A stretch of 64,000 nucleotides of DNA. Source: Limnanthes douglasii subsp. nivea. Its lineage: Eukaryota; Streptophyta; Magnoliopsida; Brassicales; Limnanthaceae. Positions 58,434 to 64,000 of the stretch are shown piece after piece; position 1 is the first letter of the stretch; the number at the start of each line of letters is the position of its first letter. The stretch is taken from contig JAUPFV010000002.1 of NCBI GenBank assembly GCA_036936605.1, positions 125,596,376 through 125,660,375 of the forward strand. The letters are read 5' to 3'. The notes below the pieces were generated by a model. The model worked only from the letters and a program-made list of their open reading frames with translations. It was not told the DNA's origin and ran no database searches. The position numbers and the translations under genes are program-made.

Positions 58434-61400
58434 TACTGGCCTACATATCATATGTGTCAGCTCAAGCAGTGGTTCGATATGTACAATTAAATATAGGAAA
58501 CTGTCTATTTAGGGAACAATCATTCGTTGACTGTTGGTGGTATTGGTAACATTATAATCAGAATGTTTGACGGGGTTGTTAGAATCTTGACGTGCTGGCA
58601 TGCTCCTAGGTCAAAGAGAAACCTGATTTCTCTTGGGACTCTAGACTCTCGGTGTTACAAGTACCGTGCAGAAGACGGTATAATCAAAGTGACATAAGGC
58701 TCAATGGTATGCATGATAATCAGTTTGCAAAAGGGTCTTTACATTCTCCAGGGGAGTGTTGTTATGGGCGATGCTGCAGTAGCATCATCAGGGAGTAATA
58801 GCCAATGTAGGCAGGATCAAAATAAGTTGTGGCATTGGCGTCTTGGTCACATGAGTGATAAATGATTAGCTGTTTTGGGAAAAAGAGATTTGTTAAAAAA
58901 GGTATAAAACAGAATCATTGGGATTTTGTGATCACTGTGTGTTTGGTAAACAAACTAGAGTCAAATTCAATAAATCAGCTGTAAGAAAGACTAAAGGAAT
59001 AGTGGACTACATCTAATCAGATATTTGGGGTCCAAACAGAATTTCATCCAAGAGCGGAGCCAAATACTACATGAGTTTTATTGATAATTATTCAAGGATG
59101 GTGTAGGTTTACTTTCTGAAAACAAAAGATGAGGCATATTCAATCTTTTTCAAATGTAAGACGATGATTGAGAAGCAAACATGAAGAAAAATCAAACATC
59201 TTAGGACAGATAATGGGTTAGAATATTGCAATCGTGAGTTCAACGAATGTTGCGAAGCTGAGGGTATAGTACGCCATCGCACTTATTCTAGAACACCACA
59301 ACCGAATGGAATCGCAGAAAGAATGAACAGAACACTTTGTGACAAGGCATGAAGTATGCTCTCGCATTACGGTGTGGGAAATGATTTTTGGGCTGAAGCT
59401 ATCAATACAACGTGTTACTTGGTGAATCGGTCTCCATTAATGGCTATTGATTGTAAAACTCAATTTGAGATTTGGTCTGGATGGTCGGCTGATTATGAAC
59501 ATTTGAGGGTGTTCGGTTGTCCTGCATATGCTCATGTGAGAGATGGTAAGCTTGAGCCGAGGGTAAAGAGGTGCATATTTCTAGAATATGCCATTGGAGG
59601 GAAGGGATATAGGTTATGGTCTACCACTCCAAAGTCTCCAGGTTTTCTCATCAGTAGGGACGTTACTTTTAATGAGTTTGATTTGATAGACACTCAGAAG
59701 GAAGTAGGAGAAATGGTCGAATCAGGATCGGTTGTGAGTACACAGGTAGAGCTTGAAGTAGAATCAGTTCATAGCAGGTCCAATAATTCAAGTGGTTCTG
59801 AGGTGGATCCAGAATCAGGAGGTGAAGCGTCAGCAATCGGATGATAGTGACGATGATGCGCCCGAACCAGAACAACAATCTTATAGCATAGCATTGGGCT
59901 GAGAAAGAAGAGATATTAGACTTCCAAAAAGGTATGCGAATCTAGTTGCATATGCTCTGTCCGTTACAGAAGAAGTTGAGATGCAGGAACCTAGTAGGTA
60001 CAGAGAAGCTATAGTGAGTTCAGAGGCAGATCAATGGATTGGTACTATAGGGGAAGAGATTGAATCTCTTCATAAAAATCAAACATGGAAGCTTGTTGAC
60101 TTGCCTAAAGGACAAAAGATAGTAGGCCGTAAATGGGTGTTCAAGAAAAAGGAAGGTAATCCAGGGGTTGAGGAATCTCGATTCAAAGCAAGAATGGTCG
60201 CTAAGAGTTTTACTCAAAGGGAAGGAATCAACTTCAATGAAGTGTTTTCTCCAGTAGTGAAGCATAGTTCGATTCGAGTTTTGTTAGCCATAGTAGTTTT
60301 GCAAGATTTAGAGCTTGAGCAGTTGGATGTGAAGACTGCGTTTCTACATGGTGAATTGGAGGAGCAAATCTACATGAGACAGCCATAGGGATTTATCGAA
60401 CCTAATATGGAGGATAAAGTTTGTCTGCTAAAAAATTCACTGTATGGTTTTAAACAGTCACCTAGGAAATGGTACAAAGTTTTTAATACATTCATGGTGT
60501 CAAAAGGGTTCACGAGGAGTCTATATGATAGTTGTGTGTATCATCAAAAGATGTCAGATGATTCTTATGTTTACTTATTGTTGTATGTGCATGATATGCT
60601 TATTGTTGCTTGTAGTATGTCACACATTGTGCAGTTAAAGAAGCAGCTTAGTGCCGAGTTTGAGATGACGGATCTGGGTAGAGCAAAGAAAATTCTTGGT
60701 ATGAAGATTATCAGGAACAGAAGTTTAGGAGCATTATACTTGTCTCAACGAAGCTATATTGAGAAAGTATTACAAAGATTCAACATGTTTGATGCTAAAG
60801 CAGTTAACATTCCATTTGCTACTCATTTCAAGTTGTCTGCAGTGGGAGCGGCCAAGGACGATGCTGAGTTGGAACAAATGTCGAAGGTTCCATATGCAAG
60901 TGCAGTTGGTAGTATCATGTATGCTATGGTATGCACACGTCCTGATATTTCACATGCGTTTAGTGTAGTTAGCAGGTACTTGGGATGTCCTAGGAAAGAA
61001 CATTGGCAGACAGTGAAATGGATACTTCGGTATCTTAAGATTACTATGAAAGTTGGCTTAACTTTTATCAGGACCGATATTGATGAATCGCTGAATGATG
61101 TTGCAGGATCACTGGTTGATTTTGTTGATTCTGATTTTGTAGGTGATATGGATAAAATAAGGTCTCTGACAGGATATGTATTTACTCTAGCTGGGAGTGC
61201 GATCAGTTGGAAAGAACATTTGCAAGCTACTGTAGTTTTGTCTACAACATAGGCAGAGTACATGGCAGTAACAGAAGCACTTAAAGAGGCAATATGGTTG
61301 CAAGGTTTGGTGGCAGATTTGGGCTTAGATAGGACTACTACAAAAGTGTTTTGTGACAGTCAAAACACCATACACCTTACAAGGAACCAGATATACCATG

Positions 61401-61555
61401 AGCGTACAAAGCACATAGATGTCAGGTATCATTTTATTCGTGATATAATATTAAAGGGAATTGTTGATGTAAAGAAAGTGTCTACACACGATAATCCAGC
61501 AGATTTAATGACCAAGGCAGTATTAGTTCGAAAGTTTAGGGAGTACCTAAACTAG
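58434..61555 (+). pseudogene. copia pol: protease end, integrase, RT, RNase H
   Basis: Continues the copia frame after element 3. Integrase: LWHWRLGHMSDK (58828), LRTDNGLEY (59203), TPQPNGIAERMNRTL (59297), VFGCPAYAHVRD (59510). RT: WKLVDLPKGQKIVGRKWVF, FKARMVAKSFTQREGINF, LEQLDVKTAFLHGELEEQIY, then a stop (TAG at 60386) before GFIEPN. The catalytic box reads YVHDML (60582-60599) where YVDDML is expected. RNase H: DFVDSDFVGD, a stop before AEYMA (61251), FCDSQNTIHL, ADLMTKAV. Several stops are TAG or TGA where CAG or CGA fits the family (TQAEY to T-stop-AEY), as expected from cytosine deamination. Confidence 0.9.
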
Positions 61556-61653
61556 ATTGGTGTTTGCAGTATAAAGTGAATGCCTTAGGGGTATTTGGTG
61601 AGTCAGAAGAAGAGAAGTTTCTTTGTTGATAGTGAAGGAAGGATATTCGCCTC

Positions 61654-61665
61654 AAGGGGGAGATT
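61654..61665 (+). promoter_or_regulatory. copia polypurine tract
   Basis: AAGGGGGAGATT immediately upstream of the 3' LTR, the plus-strand primer site of copia elements. Confidence 0.85.
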
Positions 61666-62081
61666 TGTTGTGAATGAGTCGAATAGTGCCTTGATAGTGT
61701 TCCGTGTTCGGCGGTACAATTTTGTGTCCCTCATAGCGTCATTATGCCTTGACTGTGTACCGTGTTCGGCGCTACAGTTTTGTGTCATTGACAGTGAAGC
61801 TAAAATGGGTAATTTCATCTTTGGTCTCATGTATACGGGCCCATTAGGACTATTATCTAGTAAGTCTATTTATTACATAGAAATAGATTACTAGGTGTAC
61901 ACAAAAAGACAATCTGAAATCTGTAACCTTTTCTATCATAGTGAAACTTTTTTCTCTGGCGGCGCCCGTGGACGTAGACAATTGTCGAACCACGTTAAAT
62001 CTTGTGTTCATTTAAGTTTTTCCTTCACATATGTTATGTTCTTGAGCCATTTTGTGATAACTGCATAGAAATTTAATAACA
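61666..62081 (+). repeat. 3' LTR of the copia element
   Basis: TGTTGTGAATGAGTCG to AATAACA, 416 bp, same internal tandem pair as the 5' LTR. Confidence 0.92.
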
Positions 62082-62120
62082 AAATTATTTTAAAAATTAA
62101 TCTAAGGACTATGAGAGTCA

Positions 62121-62281
62121 TGATAAATCTATATCCTATATATAGTATGTAGCCTTATAATGGCAAGGTAAGTATATATTAAACATCAATGAAAGGATAA
62201 GTAAGGTCAAAGTAATAAGAGATCTATGGAAGATGCGAGACGAGGGTCATATACAAGGAATCAAATTAGACGAAACAGATG

Positions 62282-62360
<79 letters not shown>

Positions 62361-62841
62361 ACAAAGATCATAAGCTATAGGAACCATAAAAAGCTGTAAG
62401 ATGAGCTAAATAAAGTTGGAAAATAGTCATAAAGATATATGAGATAAGATCTATAAAAATATACAAGACGCGATTCATATAGATATACGAGATGAAGATC
62501 ATAAATACAAGGTTCATAAATATAAGAGAAGAGGGTTATAAAGAGATACGAGACAAGCATGTAAAAGGCTGAACACAAGTGATTCAACGGTTATACCTAC
62601 ATTACATGTGTCATCATGTTATAGGTTACCAAGAATGCTAGTTAGACGGTTATAACAAGATAACATGTGTAAGCTTTTAATTGGTATGTTATTTCTTGTA
62701 AATCATATAAATAAGGACCAAAATCTTCATTTGGATGGTGATCACATTCAAATAGAAAAAAACTATTAAACTCACAACAATTTCTTTCTCGATTCTTATT
62801 TATCGTGTAATATTATATTTGAGAAAAAATATATTTTATCA
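62121..62841 (+). repeat. 3' LTR of gypsy element 2
   Basis: TGATAAATCTATATCC to TTTTATCA, 721 bp, the uninterrupted counterpart of 37850-39381. It contains a (TA)n expansion at 62287-62357. The 39 bases between the copia TSD and this LTR belong to gypsy element 2. Confidence 0.85.
62287..62357. repeat. (AT)n microsatellite
   Basis: About 71 bp of alternating A and T within the 3' LTR of gypsy element 2, absent from its 5' LTR. Confidence 0.97.
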
Positions 62842-63790
62842 TGCACATTTACAGATTACTAAAGCAATGGTAAAAAATCAAAATTGAAATTGTAGTACTA
62901 CCATCAAAATCATTACTCAAACAAAAGTATCTAAGACAAATAAAGTTGAAACTGCGAAATAACCTGTAATATTCATAAAACTAGTATGCATTTTTTTATT
63001 AAACTAGTAAGACAGAGACGATGAAGCATTTTCTATTGTATTCTGTATTGCACAAAAATAAGAGTGAGAGTGAGAGAGCAGGAAACATGAAATAATTTTT
63101 TAATTGTTTGTTTTTAGGCTAAAAATCACCATTACTCCCTTATGTTTTATCTTTGTCTCAAACTAGTCTGATTGGTTTATTTTTGTCTCCCACTAGTACC
63201 TCATGTTTTACAACTTTACATGTTTATTCCCCCATGCTCATGCTAATCCTTAGGAGCTGCCATGTGGCAGTTCAAACAATTGATTTTTAATCTCACATTT
63301 GGTCTCCCAATCTGTTTCCAGTAATATCCATCCTTTAAATTTGAATATTATTGACAAAATATTGGGTGTGTATTATTGAAAAAAAAATGGACGACCAACG
63401 TGGCAGCTCAAACAGTTGATTATTTGTCTCACATTTGGTCTCCCAATCTTTTTCCAATAATACCACCCTTTAAATTTGAATATTATTGATAATATATTGG
63501 GTGTGTAGGGGACGAAGTGCGAGATACAAATCTAATGTTTGAGCTGTCATATGGCAGCTTCTAAGCAATTGCATGTGTGAAAGAACTAAACATGTAAAGT
63601 TTTAAAATGTGGGAGACTGCTTGAAGATAAAAGTGAACAAAGGAAACTAATTTGATACAAACGCAAAATATGAGAAACTAGTGGTGTTTTTTACCCTTTA
63701 TCTTTGTATAATCAACTTTGGGTTTAAGTGGGTTTTCTCTATTGGCTATTCATTTTTTTACCCACCAACTCGCATTTGTTTGCCTTTTAT
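62842..63790 (-). pseudogene. upstream half of the dead MUG copy (leader and promoter), split by a MITE
   Basis: 62848-63116 matches 33060-33310 of the intact gene's leader. Shared phrases include AAATTGTAGTACTACCATC then AAAATCATTACTC (AAATTACAGTAGCTGCATC and AAAATCATTACTC there), AAGACAGAGACGATGAAGC, and the GAGAGTGAGAGAGCAGG region. 63697-63790 resumes with TTTAAGTGGGTTTTCTCTATTGG and CCACCAACTC, matching 33350-33405. It is the continuation of the PB1 exon remnant at 37560-37849 on the other side of gypsy element 2. Confidence 0.82.
63117..63696. mobile_element. MITE with inverted ends and internal duplication
   Basis: 580 bp. Ends GGCTAAAAATCACCATTACT (left) and GGGTAAAAAACACCACTAGT (right, read inward), with similarity continuing about 50 bp. 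An internal ~95-bp direct duplication carries CTCACATTTGGTCTCCCAATC twice (63291 and 63429). It interrupts otherwise colinear MUG promoter sequence, which fixes both edges. No clear TSD (TTGTTTTTA and TTTATCTTT). Confidence 0.7.
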
Positions 63791-64000
63791 GGAGGCTATC
63801 TAGCTTCAAACGTTATATAGAGAACTATTAAAAATATCATCTGATAGGTTCATATATTTTTGGAAGGGCACTACTACCTAATCTGGAGGGGAAGTTTGGA
63901 CCAATTTTACACCAAGTATATTATAAACAATCCAACCAAGTCAATCATGACTCAGTTGTCGGCTAACACCATTTAGGATTTGGGCTTTAAAGATTGACCC
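63791..64000. other. unassigned right edge
   Basis: No gene, repeat or element end recognised. Confidence 0.4.

Larger units (their letters stand above)
46688..62081 (+). mobile_element. Ty1/copia element interrupted by gypsy element 3
   Basis: Two 416-bp LTRs (46688-47103 and 61666-62081), a PBS matching initiator tRNA-Met, gag, protease start, then after the 10.4-kb gypsy insertion the rest of pol and a polypurine tract (AAGGGGGAGATT, 61654-61665). The gag-protease-integrase-RT-RNase H order is the copia order. Without the insert it is about 5 kb. Flanking AAAAT (46683-46687) and AAATT (62082-62086), or AAAAT if the LTR ends one base earlier, are consistent with a 5-bp TSD. It is inserted in the 3' region of gypsy element 2. 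Confidence 0.92.
37850..62841 (+). mobile_element. Ty3/gypsy element 2 (Tat-like), host of the copia/gypsy nest
   Basis: 5' LTR 37850-39381 (with a LINE fragment inside), PBS at 39386, gag and integrase remnants on plus, antisense gene on minus, and 3' LTR 62121-62841. The copia element 46688-62081 is inserted in its 3' region; removing it and the LINE leaves about 8.6 kb. It is inserted in the 5' region of a duplicated MUG gene: the left flank ends CTAATAAACACAA and the right resumes TGCACATTTACAG, matching CTAATAAACACCCACTTACAG of the intact gene. The 5-bp TSD is blurred (CACAA left, CACAT starting two bases after the LTR on the right). Protease and RT are missing. Confidence 0.85.

Noticed and set aside
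37845..62848. Clean 5-bp TSD for gypsy element 2
   Set aside because: CACAA on the left and CACAT on the right fit, but the right copy starts two bases after the LTR end; left unresolved.
1..64000. tRNA, rRNA, CRISPR, prokaryotic operons or integrated virus genes
   Set aside because: No such signals. Retroelement genes here have plant LTR or LINE structure; no envelope or pararetroviral movement-protein frame was seen.

Overview
The window reads as nuclear DNA of a flowering plant, probably a eudicot: AT-rich, intron-bearing, and filled with plant-specific Ty3/gypsy (Tat-like), Ty1/copia, L1-type LINE and Mutator-like (MULE) elements. Only one gene looks intact: a domesticated transposase of the MUSTANG (MUG) type with an N-terminal PB1 domain, on the minus strand at 30647-33049. 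Almost everything else is transposon, mostly decayed. I see no tRNA, rRNA or CRISPR features.

Layout. 1-1494: 5' LTR and gag start of a minus-strand gypsy element, inserted into the RT domain of an older plus-strand Tat-type gypsy element (1495-~8467). The older element also carries 3' tandem repeats, a solo LTR with perfect TSD (4580-5035), a long-arm palindromic MITE with perfect 9-bp TSD (6499-6924), an antisense gene and a probable 3' LTR. 8.5-15.4 kb: strongly decayed DNA with two arrays of degenerate near-palindromic repeats, a wreck of a minus-strand MULE transposase, and a solo LTR (13483-14104). 15439-23229: a 7.8-kb MULE with inverted termini. It carries transposase (SWIM) and OTU-like protease remnants on the plus strand and a plant-mobile-domain (PMD) gene on the minus strand. 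23438-29500: an almost full-length LINE with poly(A) and TSD. 29597-30140: a short minus-strand retroposon with 16-bp TSD.

30.6-33.4 kb: the MUG gene and its pyrimidine-rich leader. From about 37.56 kb to 63.79 kb lies a dead second copy of the same gene's 5' part, split by a 25-kb nest: Tat-like gypsy element 2 (37850-62841) holds a copia element (46688-62081), which in turn holds gypsy element 3 (48028-58428). Element 3 landed in the codons of the copia protease Asp-Thr-Gly motif. A LINE fragment sits in the 5' LTR of element 2, and a 580-bp MITE sits in the promoter of the dead MUG copy.

The most notable recurring theme is an antisense gene between integrase and 3' LTR in all three Tat-type gypsy elements (1, 2 and 3). 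It shares an N-terminal motif (elements 2 and 3), a core resembling Pfam Transposase_28 ('putative gypsy type transposon'), an apparently shared intron position and an acidic or coiled-coil tail. Together with the MULE that carries an antisense PMD gene, the window shows two unrelated element classes hauling an opposite-strand, plant-specific accessory gene.
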